17,369 bases of DNA. It comes from Caldifarciminota bacterium UBA2202 (GTDB lineage Bacteria > Hydrothermota > 32-111). The notes under the pieces were generated by a model, which was not told where the DNA came from, searched no databases, and saw nothing but the letters and a program-made list of their open reading frames with translations. Of this stretch, positions 1-7,001 are shown in pieces. The position numbers and the translations under genes were made by a program. The stretch's first letter is position 1; each line of letters starts with the position of its first letter. The stretch lies in contig DCUY01000095.1 of NCBI GenBank assembly GCA_002327905.1, positions 1 to 17,369 of the forward strand. Direction: 5' to 3'.

Positions 1-32
1 CGTATTTTGTTAATTGAATGTATTTGATTTTG

Positions 33-86
33 TCCCCGCATTTTAACCATAAGCTATCAACTATAAACTATTAACTGTTTTTCTGC
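33..86 (-). repeat. Dispersed heptad-containing repeat, left copy
   Basis: Read on the minus strand this matches 17272-17325 in register: 33 identical bases (54-86 against 17272-17304), then two single mismatches up to base 47, a 7-base less conserved stretch, and an identical GCGGGGA block (33-39). By eye about 49 of 54 bases match. The core is made of 7-base units (on the + strand AAGCTAT, CAACTAT, AAACTAT, TAACTGT at 51-78). It resembles the short tandem heptanucleotide repeats described in cyanobacteria and other genomes. No transposase is associated with it. Confidence 0.85.
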
Positions 87-118
87 ACACGGCATCTTTA
101 TCACCAGCTAACTCTATA

Positions 119-133
119 TGTTACGGTGTAACA
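119..133. promoter_or_regulatory. 15-bp palindrome, candidate activator or repressor site
   Basis: TGTTAC-GGT-GTAACA is a perfect 6+3+6 inverted repeat. Its centre lies about 86 bases upstream of the start point predicted from the sigma-54 promoter at 185-201. That is a usual distance for the upstream binding site of an NtrC-type activator. The half-site TGTAACA recurs at 1067-1073 upstream of the second promoter. Binding by the activator encoded at 7002-8387 is inference only. Confidence 0.45.
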
Positions 134-184
134 ATTTCATTACTAAATAATATGCGATAAGTTAATAAAAATAGTCACTTACGC

Positions 185-201
185 TTGGCATCTGTTATGC
201 G
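185..201 (+). promoter_or_regulatory. Sigma-54 (-24/-12) promoter of the 231-950 gene
   Basis: TTGGCATCTGTTATGCG has the invariant GG (187-188) and GC (199-200) with exactly 10 bases between them, as sigma-54 promoters require. The predicted start is near 212, giving a leader of about 19 bases that includes the AGGAG ribosome site at 221-225. The box is preceded by CACTTA three bases upstream (176-181), and the same arrangement recurs at the promoter at 1097-1113. Confidence 0.72.
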
Positions 202-230
202 TAATATGTTATTAACAAAAAGGAGTAATT

Positions 231-950
231 ATGAAAATCGCAATCTTGGATGATAACAGATCGTTCGCAAGTGTTTTGAAGGAGATTCTTGTGTTCAAAG
301 GTCATCTTGTAAAAGTATTTTATAACGGATTGGACCTTTCAACTGACAAGTATGTCAAACAATATGATATGATTATAGTCGATTTATATCTGCCTGACCA
401 GTATGGACTCTCTGTGATAAAAGAATTGAGGGAGAAGAGTGTTGACTCAACGATAGTGGTAGCGTCAGTTGATTTTTCAGATACTGCTATTTCAATTCTT
501 AAAGAGTTGGGCATAAAACACATACTTAAAAAACCATTCAATTATGAAGATCTCGATAAGATAATGATGTCTATTGAAAAGATTGAAAATTTGATTGATG
601 AATTTATAAACAACTCAAAGGATGAGAAGAGAATCCTAATCCTGACTGATGGAGGAAATTACAGAGTTCTTCACAAATTAACACACTTAAATTATGGTGT
701 ATGTGAAAAGGAGATGGAAGAATCTGATGAAAATGAAATTTTCATAATAGATGGCCTAAATTTTAAAATACTGCCGGATTTTTTCAACAAAATTCGAAAA
801 ATACAAAGAGACAGACCTTTTCCCAAAGTGGTAATTCTTCTAAAAGAGGACTTGACAAAATTCAGAGAGATGCTTTCTGAAAGGCCCGAATCAAAGGATT
901 TGATTATTAAATCATCATTCATTATTGATTTAATGTATGCTATGTCATGA
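231..950 (+). CDS. Response regulator: receiver plus degenerate receiver-like domain
   Basis: A 239-residue cytoplasmic protein. Residues 2-118 are a complete receiver domain: acidic pair D7/D8, phosphoacceptor D51 in the IIVDLYLP strand, S79 in the switch position and K101 in KKPF. There is no DNA-binding or enzymatic output domain. Residues 133-239 repeat the receiver's strand/helix pattern in worn form: RILILTD, then IFIIDGLNF with D174 at the acceptor position, then VVILL, then LIIK with K227. The second acidic residue and the Ser/Thr switch are missing. I infer a receiver/pseudo-receiver tandem that works by protein contact. The start ATG has AGGAG five bases upstream. The gene is monocistronic, with its own sigma-54 promoter, and sits 190 bases before the signalling operon. 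Confidence is high for the first domain and moderate for the second. Confidence 0.85.
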   Translation: MKIAILDDNRSFASVLKEILVFKGHLVKVFYNGLDLSTDKYVKQYDMIIVDLYLPDQYGLSVIKELREKSVDSTIVVASVDFSDTAISILKELGIKHILKKPFNYEDLDKIMMSIEKIENLIDEFINNSKDEKRILILTDGGNYRVLHKLTHLNYGVCEKEMEESDENEIFIIDGLNFKILPDFFNKIRKIQRDRPFPKVVILLKEDLTKFREMLSERPESKDLIIKSSFIIDLMYAMS

Positions 951-951
951 T

Positions 952-982
952 TTTGCGACAGGGGTGCATTTATTTGCGACAG
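952..982. repeat. Direct repeat TTTGCGACAG, 21-bp period
   Basis: TTTGCGACAG occurs at 952-961 and 973-982, each followed by NNGT. The 21-base offset is two turns of B-DNA, so two protein subunits would bind the same face of the helix. It lies 115-147 bases upstream of the -24 element at 1097, within the usual range for a sigma-54 enhancer. The first copy begins two bases after the stop codon of the upstream gene. Confidence 0.5.
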
Positions 983-1002
983 ATGTAAGTTGATTAAATA
1001 TA

Positions 1003-1095
1003 GACACTTATAAGATTGTCCTAAAAAATTTTTGTCATAAAGAGAATATCCTTAATGTCATAAAAATGTAACAGTCCGATTTTATGACACTTATA
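1003..1095. repeat. Direct repeat GACACTTATA (1003-1012, 1086-1095)
   Basis: Identical 10-mers at 1003-1012 and 1086-1095. The downstream copy abuts the sigma-54 -24 element. A related GTCACTTA is at 174-181, at the same offset from the first sigma-54 promoter. This suggests a shared regulatory element rather than chance, but no binding protein can be assigned. Confidence 0.4.
1056..1089. promoter_or_regulatory. Inverted repeat TGTCATAAAA, candidate operator
   Basis: TGTCATAAAA (1056-1065) and TTTTATGACA (1080-1089) are perfect 10-bp arms around a 14-base spacer. A third copy of the core, TGTCATAAA, is at 1033-1041 in the forward direction. The right arm ends eight bases before the -24 element, so a bound protein could hinder or bend the promoter region. 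The element is not followed by a T-run and lies upstream of the promoter, so it is not a good terminator. Confidence 0.5.
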
Positions 1096-1096
1096 T

Positions 1097-1113
1097 TTGG
1101 CATATTAATAGCT
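1097..1113 (+). promoter_or_regulatory. Sigma-54 (-24/-12) promoter of the signalling operon
   Basis: TTGGCATATTAATAGCT carries GG (1099-1100) and GC (1111-1112) exactly 10 bases apart. The predicted start is near 1124, giving a leader of about 17 bases with the strong ribosome site GGAGGTG at 1132-1138. CACTTA lies three bases upstream (1088-1093), as at the 185-201 promoter. The operon it should drive encodes its own sigma-54 activator, so autoregulation is plausible. Confidence 0.75.
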
Positions 1114-1140
1114 TAAGTTTTATGCAATATTGGAGGTGTT

Positions 1141-2571
1141 ATGGATGAAAAAATGAATGTTTTGGTTATTGATGACAACAAAGAGCTTGCCAATGCATTG
1201 AAAGATGCAATAAACAATTACAATGACAAATGGAATGCCACATCTGTCTATGACGGTTCAAGCGCATTGAATCTTATGTCAACAAATCCGCCTGACATTG
1301 TATTCTGCGATATTGTTCTTCCTGATATGTCAGGGATTGATGTAATGAAGAACATAAAAGACATTGAGCAGGACATACAAGTGATAATTATGACTGCTTA
1401 TGCCTCTCTTTCAACTGCGATTGAGGCTCTTCAATTCGGAGCATTTGATTATATCCCCAAACCCCTGCATATCAATCAAGTTATAAATGCAATTAAAAGC
1501 GCTGAAAAAAGAAGAAAGAATCTTCTTGAGAACAGAAGAATGATAACAAATCTTCTTTCTATTAAGGATGAGAATAAAATATCCGATGAGACGCGCGAGA
1601 TAATCGAGAGATTGATGATACTAAAGCATTTTCAAAAGAGAATATCAATACAGGAGACAAAAAAAACCCTCCTTGAATCTTCTTATAAGGAGCTTGCGAA
1701 AATATTTCAGACAGAATATATAAATATTTTCATAAAGGGCGATGATGATAAATTCAGATCGGAGATGGGACCTAAAAGCGGAGATTTCAAGATAGGCGAA
1801 TTCATCGATATCAGGATGCCGACATTTTACCTGCCTGTGAAGAACGGTATTGGCTGTGTATTCCCGGGAGAAAAATCAATGACATCGGTTATAGGTTTCG
1901 AAAATAAAATAATGGGGCTTGTGTATTATAAAAGAGAGAGGGATTTTTCACAGGGAGAACTGGAGACTGCGGAAGTGATAGCAATAGAGATAGGGGCAAA
2001 ACTCACTGAAATAATGCTGAACAGAAAGATTGATTCGGAGAGGGTGGGGACTCTGCTGGCATTTTTGTCCGTCTTCGGAATTACAGATCCTGAGGAAAAG
2101 AGAAGAGCTTCCGATGCTACAAAAATGGCAGTGGAATTTGCGGAATACCTGAACTTAAAGAAAGATGATATTGAAAGAGTGAGATACAGCGCTATGCTTT
2201 ACAATGTTCTTGAGGCCTCTGCAGTTATGAAATTCAAAAAGAAAGGTGAATTTTCAAAAAAAATCGATGAGATAATTGAAGGGATAGATTTTATAAGCAA
2301 TTCAAAGGATATTATAATCAGTGTGAGTGAAAATTATGACGGAAGCGGAAAACCCAAAGGCTTAAAGCAGAATGAAATACCGATAGGAGCGAGAATATTG
2401 AAGATTGTTGCAACATTTGTGCTTCTTGTAGCCAATAATACCTACAGAGCAGGAGAGAAGGAGGATTTGACCCTTTTACATATGGAGCAAAAGAAGGGGG
2501 GCTATTTTGATCCGGACTTGCTTGGAAGATTCAGAGAATATATTTTGGAGAGGAGAAGCAGGATATTATGA
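1141..2571 (+). CDS. REC-GAF-like protein with catalytically dead HD-GYP domain
   Basis: A 476-residue protein. Residues 5-125 are a complete receiver (D11/D12, acceptor D57, T85, K107). Residues 170-295 have a GAF-like layout. Residues 300-470 align with the HD-GYP c-di-GMP phosphodiesterase fold: IERVRYSAMLYN for the helix normally ending in LHD, then ENYDGSGKPKGL, EIPIGARIL and FDPDLLGRF. The metal ligands are gone: the HD pair is Y354-N355, the HH pair is V395-S396, the later Asp positions are A424 and V427, and GYP reads GKP. I infer no hydrolase activity; it may bind nucleotide or partners instead. The start has GGAGGTG close upstream. The stop overlaps the next gene by four bases, so this protein is translated together with the motor ATPase. 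Confidence 0.85.
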   Translation: MDEKMNVLVIDDNKELANALKDAINNYNDKWNATSVYDGSSALNLMSTNPPDIVFCDIVLPDMSGIDVMKNIKDIEQDIQVIIMTAYASLSTAIEALQFGAFDYIPKPLHINQVINAIKSAEKRRKNLLENRRMITNLLSIKDENKISDETREIIERLMILKHFQKRISIQETKKTLLESSYKELAKIFQTEYINIFIKGDDDKFRSEMGPKSGDFKIGEFIDIRMPTFYLPVKNGIGCVFPGEKSMTSVIGFENKIMGLVYYKRERDFSQGELETAEVIAIEIGAKLTEIMLNRKIDSERVGTLLAFLSVFGITDPEEKRRASDATKMAVEFAEYLNLKKDDIERVRYSAMLYNVLEASAVMKFKKKGEFSKKIDEIIEGIDFISNSKDIIISVSENYDGSGKPKGLKQNEIPIGARILKIVATFVLLVANNTYRAGEKEDLTLLHMEQKKGGYFDPDLLGRFREYILERRSRIL

Positions 2572-4688
2572 AAAAAATCGGTGAAATTCTCCTTTCAAAA
2601 GGATATATAACCGAGCATGAGCTAGCAAATGCTCTATCAGAGCAGTCAGTTCTCAGAAAGAAAGTCGGGGAGATATTCCTTGACAAAAAAGTCATCACTG
2701 ACGAAGAGCTTGCCATAGCATTGTCAGAGCAATTGAAGATTCCATATCTTAATCTTGATGAAAAGAAAATATCCGAAAATCTTTTAAGCCTCTTTGTTCA
2801 ATCATATATGAGAAAGAACAGATTTCTGCCTGTTGAAGTTGCAGATAAGAAACTTGTACTTGCAACGGATAATCCTGTGAATTCCGATTTGATGCTTGAA
2901 GCGAGTTTTATAACAAATATGGAGATATCCTTTTCAGTCGTCAAAACAAGCGACCTTGAGAAGATGTTCAACTCTATTTTCGGGCAGGAAAATCTCACTT
3001 ATGAATTTAAGGAGGATTTTGTAGAGACATCAGCAAGAAAAGGGCAGGATTTAAAAGAGGATGAGGATCTTAATTCAAAGCCGATTGTCCGCCTTGTCAA
3101 TGCGATAATCCTTGATGCAATAAAAATGCGCGCTTCTGATATTCATTTTGAACCGCAGGAGAAGACATTATTGGTAAGATACAGAATAGACGGTTTTCTC
3201 CACGAACACATCAGAATCCCGAAGAAGACCGAAAAAATGGTGATATCAAGAGTTAAAATAATGGCAAAGATGGATATCACACAGTCTCGAAAACCGCAGG
3301 ACGGAAATATTCAGCTTTATGTGGCTAAAAAGGATATCTCTCTGAGGGTCTCTACTCTGCCTATAATGAATGGGGAGAAAATAGTAATCAGAATTCTTGA
3401 TAAGAGCAAGATAATGGTTACACTCCGAGACCTCGGATTATCCGATTCAGATGTAAAGACAATAAAGAGAAGCAGTGCAAAATCACAGGGTCTAATACTT
3501 GTCACAGGACCCACAGGGAGCGGAAAGACAACTACTTTATATTCTGTTCTTCAGGAGCTTGATTTCACCCATCTGAATATTTCAACTATTGAAGACCCGA
3601 TAGAATATACCATTAAAGGGATAAATCAAACTCAGATTGATGCTAAAACAGGAGTCACATTTGCTTCATCCTTGCGCACTCTTTTAAGACAGGATCCGAA
3701 TATTGTGCTTGTTGGAGAGATTAGGGACAGTGAAACTGCATCAACTGCTTTCAAAGCCGCAATGACAGGACATCTTATTCTTTCGACAGTTCATACGAAT
3801 GACGAGCTCTCCACGATTGTGCGTCTTAAAGACCTCGGAGTCGACTCATACCTCATATCAGATGCGCTTCTTCTTGTTATAGCTCAGAGACTTGTAAGAA
3901 AAGTGTGCAAAGAGTGCTCTGAAGAATACACTTCCGGTGAAAATGAAATGTCCCTTCTGAAAGTAAAGTCTCCTGTAAAATTATTGAGAGCCAATCCCAA
4001 AGGCTGTGAGAAGTGCAGTTTCACCGGCTATCACGGAGTAGTTGGAATATACGGAATCCTTGAGATAGATTCGCAGATGAGGGAGATGATAGAGAGGGGA
4101 GCTCATATAAAGGAATTAAATGACTATTTGAAAAAAATAAAATACACAAATGTATTAAACGACGGTCTCCTTAAAGCGATTGATCAGCTGACAACTCTTG
4201 AAGAAGTAGAAAGAGTTCTTGACATCAGCAGATTCAATGCAGAGAAAGATTATGAAAATACAAAGAAAATCAGTGAGAGCGCAGATCCAAATTCGAAAAG
4301 GATACTTGTAGTCGATGATGTAAAGACAATCCGCAAAATGCTGAAGGCGCTCTTTGAAGAAGAAAATTATATTGTGGGTGAGGCTGAAGACGGAGGCGAA
4401 GCTCTTGAAATATTAAAGAGCGAAAATATCAATCTGGTTATTTCCGATATCAGTATGCCGGGTATGGACGGTTTTGAACTCTTAAAAACAATGAAAGAGG
4501 ATGATGATCTTAAAAAGATTCCTGTTATGCTTCTAACACACAGGTCGGATTCGGAGAATGAAATAAAGGGGCTTCAGTTTGGAGCGGATGATTATATAGC
4601 AAAGCCGATTGACCCTGAAAAAGTGCTTTTGAGAGTGAGAAATATATTTAAAAGAATGAGAGGGGATAATGGAATCAACAGTCAATGA
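2568..4688 (+). CDS. PilB/GspE-type motor ATPase with MshEN and C-terminal receiver
   Basis: A 706-residue fusion. Residues 1-65 contain two tandem MshEN-type motifs (KIGEILLSKGYITEHEL and KVGEIFLDKKVITDEEL), a fold that binds c-di-GMP in MshE and PilB relatives. Residues 165-555 are a full type II/IV secretion ATPase: Asp box around QSRKPQDG (239-246), Walker A GPTGSGKT (314-321, K320), Walker B LVGEIRD (E384), His box HLILSTVHTND (402-412), and a four-cysteine zinc site C447/C450/C480/C483. Residues 578-697 are an intact receiver (D583/D584, acceptor D627, T657, K679). The family normally ends soon after the zinc region, near 560-570 residues, so the receiver is an added domain. It should power pilus or pseudopilus assembly at the inner membrane, but no platform or pilin gene is nearby. 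ATG overlaps the upstream stop. Confidence 0.92.
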   Translation: MKKIGEILLSKGYITEHELANALSEQSVLRKKVGEIFLDKKVITDEELAIALSEQLKIPYLNLDEKKISENLLSLFVQSYMRKNRFLPVEVADKKLVLATDNPVNSDLMLEASFITNMEISFSVVKTSDLEKMFNSIFGQENLTYEFKEDFVETSARKGQDLKEDEDLNSKPIVRLVNAIILDAIKMRASDIHFEPQEKTLLVRYRIDGFLHEHIRIPKKTEKMVISRVKIMAKMDITQSRKPQDGNIQLYVAKKDISLRVSTLPIMNGEKIVIRILDKSKIMVTLRDLGLSDSDVKTIKRSSAKSQGLILVTGPTGSGKTTTLYSVLQELDFTHLNISTIEDPIEYTIKGINQTQIDAKTGVTFASSLRTLLRQDPNIVLVGEIRDSETASTAFKAAMTGHLILSTVHTNDELSTIVRLKDLGVDSYLISDALLLVIAQRLVRKVCKECSEEYTSGENEMSLLKVKSPVKLLRANPKGCEKCSFTGYHGVVGIYGILEIDSQMREMIERGAHIKELNDYLKKIKYTNVLNDGLLKAIDQLTTLEEVERVLDISRFNAEKDYENTKKISESADPNSKRILVVDDVKTIRKMLKALFEEENYIVGEAEDGGEALEILKSENINLVISDISMPGMDGFELLKTMKEDDDLKKIPVMLLTHRSDSENEIKGLQFGADDYIAKPIDPEKVLLRVRNIFKRMRGDNGINSQ

Positions 4689-5925
4689 AATAATAGGCAT
4701 CCTGAGGGAGCAATACCATTTTGAAATTCCTCCTGCTCTTGAAATAAGAATCAAGGACCTTTTTGATATAGGAAGAATCTCCGAGACAGGGGACTATGAC
4801 AAGATAATATATTCAATCTATAAAAGACACTCAGAAATGTTTTCAAATAAGCATTTTTTAGAAAAGGCAATGAGAGTGATTTTTGAAAGGAACTTAAAAC
4901 GAATTAATATTCTTATGATAGGAAGCGATTTGGGGGAGAGCAGTTACAGCAATATAATAACCTTTGAGAGAGAGTTGAAGCAGAAGAGCGATACAGAAGT
5001 TAGTTATTTTATTGTGACGCAATCAGCGAATGTGTGTGAGAGAATACGCAGACCTTCATTCGATTATGATGAAATACTCAATGCCACTCCGGATGACCTT
5101 CATTATTTGGTGAATAAGATAGATTATTTCACAGTCAGAAGCGATATAGCATCAAAAGCGAGAATTATAGCGGGAAATCCATTCAATCTTCCTATGCAGG
5201 ATAACAGCATGGATTATGTTATTCTAAGTGATTTTTCACACTCTCTTGTAAAAAATGAAATGTATATGGCAATGAGGGAGATATTCAGGGTGACATCCGT
5301 TGACGGGATATGTTTCAGCGAAGACACTCAATCTTTCCTGTCGGAAAAGACACCGTTCAATGTCGACGAAAAAGACAATTTTACATATTACATCAAAAGA
5401 AAAAGCTCATCACCAACAGCAGGAGACGGTTCTTATTCACTGTCTGACGCAATTGAGTTCTTCAAGCAGAAAAAATATCAGGAATCTGCAATGATAATTC
5501 ACAATTTGATTTCAGAAAAAGAAGAATTTGATTTTGAACTTTATAAAATACTTCTTTTAATTTATATAAGAGAGGGGGATATCTATAAAATCGAGTATCT
5601 TGAAAGAGTATTCAGGATGCATAATATAAGGAACGCGGATTATGATTTTATAATAGGATCATATTATTTCAATAAATCCGATTATTCTACTGCGAGGCTT
5701 TATCTGCTGAGGGCGTATCAGGACAAGCCGGAATTTATATTTGCAATATACTATCTGGCTATTATAGATAAACTTGCGGGAAGAATGGATACAAGTAAGG
5801 AGAGATTCTCTGAAATACTTGAAAGAATTAAAGATAAAAGAACATATTCCCCGGAGTTTTATTCTGATTTTATTTCAGTTGATATGATTGAATATATTGC
5901 GAATAATGAAATTGAGGGAGGGTGA
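4669..5925 (+). CDS. Degenerate CheR-like methyltransferase with TPR repeats
   Basis: A 418-residue protein. Residues 1-245 follow the CheR layout: a helical N-terminal part, GSDLGESSYS (85-94) for the SAM loop GCSTGEEPYS, VSYFIVTQSA for the strand normally reading ATDID, ANVCERIRRPSFD for VLEKARRGIY, and MDYVILSDFSHSLVK (181-195) for the DLIFCRNVLIYF region. A final strand FTYYIKR follows. The SAM-contacting Asp after strand 2 is replaced (TQSA), the NETxFFR segment is absent and NVLIYF is lost. Catalysis is therefore doubtful. Residues 257-390 hold about three TPR-like helix pairs, as in CheR-TPR proteins such as the FrzF type. The ATG sits 20 bases inside the ATPase gene, after AGAGGGG. 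No methyl-accepting protein is encoded nearby. The CheR relationship is read by eye and is moderate. Confidence 0.68.
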   Translation: MESTVNEIIGILREQYHFEIPPALEIRIKDLFDIGRISETGDYDKIIYSIYKRHSEMFSNKHFLEKAMRVIFERNLKRINILMIGSDLGESSYSNIITFERELKQKSDTEVSYFIVTQSANVCERIRRPSFDYDEILNATPDDLHYLVNKIDYFTVRSDIASKARIIAGNPFNLPMQDNSMDYVILSDFSHSLVKNEMYMAMREIFRVTSVDGICFSEDTQSFLSEKTPFNVDEKDNFTYYIKRKSSSPTAGDGSYSLSDAIEFFKQKKYQESAMIIHNLISEKEEFDFELYKILLLIYIREGDIYKIEYLERVFRMHNIRNADYDFIIGSYYFNKSDYSTARLYLLRAYQDKPEFIFAIYYLAIIDKLAGRMDTSKERFSEILERIKDKRTYSPEFYSDFISVDMIEYIANNEIEGG

Positions 5926-5927
5926 AA

Positions 5928-6992
5928 ATGAAACAAGTGATTTATATCGGTTCAAAAAACTCCAGCATGAATACAGCATGTAAAAAGCTTTTCAGATGTG
6001 TGTATGAAAAGGATCTGGAGAATATTGAGAACTTTGTGAATGAAGTTATGACTGATGCAATTGTGTGCGACTATGAAGAATTCGAATCAAGGAAAACATT
6101 ACTACTTGAAATTTCTTCAAAATACAGAATTTCATTGGTGATTTTGGTGAGTGATAAAAGCATTTTGGAGAATATTTCAGAATGTCTGACGAATTCTTAT
6201 GTTGATTTTGCAATGTCGGAATCATCCGTAGAGGAGCTTAACGCGCGAATTGAAAGGATAATTGCATCAAAGAATATGAATTTGACTCTGGAAAATATGA
6301 GCGCATTTCAGCATGAAGTAAACAAGATGGCAAAATTGAGCGTGGCGGGAGAGCTGATTGGAAGTGTGAGCCACATGATAAACAATCCTATAACAGCAAT
6401 TAACCTTCTGCTTGATCTGCTTAAAATGGATAAATCATTGTCTAAAGAAGCTTTAAGCAAAATAGAGACGATAGAGGCGAATATCGAGAGGATAATTTCC
6501 ATTGTATCAACTGTGCGCGAATTGAAGCTTGGAATCTCAGATAAGAGGGAGCTTGTAAATATTAATGAAGAGACAGTCAAGTATATTCCTCTTCTTCATG
6601 ATTATTTCATAAATCATAACATGAATATTGAGATAAAAACTGATGAAAAACTTCCGCCTGTCAAGCTACCCCACGGACTGCTTAAATATATATTTCTTGA
6701 AATAATGCTTCTTATATTTCACAGGAATAAGGAGAGAAAGAGCGGAAAGGTTCTTATAAATATTTTTTCAGATAAAGAAATCGTCAATTTGAATTTTAAG
6801 GCAAATTTCAACTGTTATCTTGAAAAAATAGGAATGGACATTATGGGAGAAGATGATGAGCAGGAAAAATCGGACAGGCTCACCATAAACGCATTGAAAG
6901 CAGACGTAAGTGATTCAAGCGGCATAATGAACATGAGTGACAATGAAAACGGAAGCAGTGTCAATATACAGCTTCCTGTAGCTACAATATAG
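5928..6992 (+). CDS. Pseudo-histidine kinase with N-terminal pseudo-receiver
   Basis: A 354-residue cytoplasmic protein. Residues 1-112 have receiver-like strand order, with AIVCDYEEF (D48) at the acceptor position, but lack the acidic pair and the conserved KP. Residues 128-205 are a kinase dimerisation helix with the H-box GSVSHMINNPITAIN. H149 is kept, but the usual acid/base Glu after it is M150. Residues 210-350 occupy the ATPase position, yet the N-box Asn residues are replaced (E258, L262) and no DxGxG or GTGLGL glycine motif is present. It resembles the NtrB/HEINNP kinase group in origin, but autophosphorylation looks unlikely. The ATG at 5928 is preferred over GTG at 5922 because GGAGGG lies five bases before it. 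The gap to the upstream stop is two bases. I infer a scaffold or phospho-acceptor role. Confidence 0.72.
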   Translation: MKQVIYIGSKNSSMNTACKKLFRCVYEKDLENIENFVNEVMTDAIVCDYEEFESRKTLLLEISSKYRISLVILVSDKSILENISECLTNSYVDFAMSESSVEELNARIERIIASKNMNLTLENMSAFQHEVNKMAKLSVAGELIGSVSHMINNPITAINLLLDLLKMDKSLSKEALSKIETIEANIERIISIVSTVRELKLGISDKRELVNINEETVKYIPLLHDYFINHNMNIEIKTDEKLPPVKLPHGLLKYIFLEIMLLIFHRNKERKSGKVLINIFSDKEIVNLNFKANFNCYLEKIGMDIMGEDDEQEKSDRLTINALKADVSDSSGIMNMSDNENGSSVNIQLPVATI

Positions 6993-7001
6993 GGGGAGAA
7001 T

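Noticed and set aside
1056..1089. The TGTCATAAAA inverted repeat as a terminator of the 231-950 gene
   Set aside because: There is no following T-run, the loop is 14 bases, and it sits next to the sigma-54 promoter, where an operator role fits better.
5922..5927. GTG 5922 as start of the pseudo-kinase gene
   Set aside because: It lies within the GGAGGG ribosome site that serves ATG 5928.
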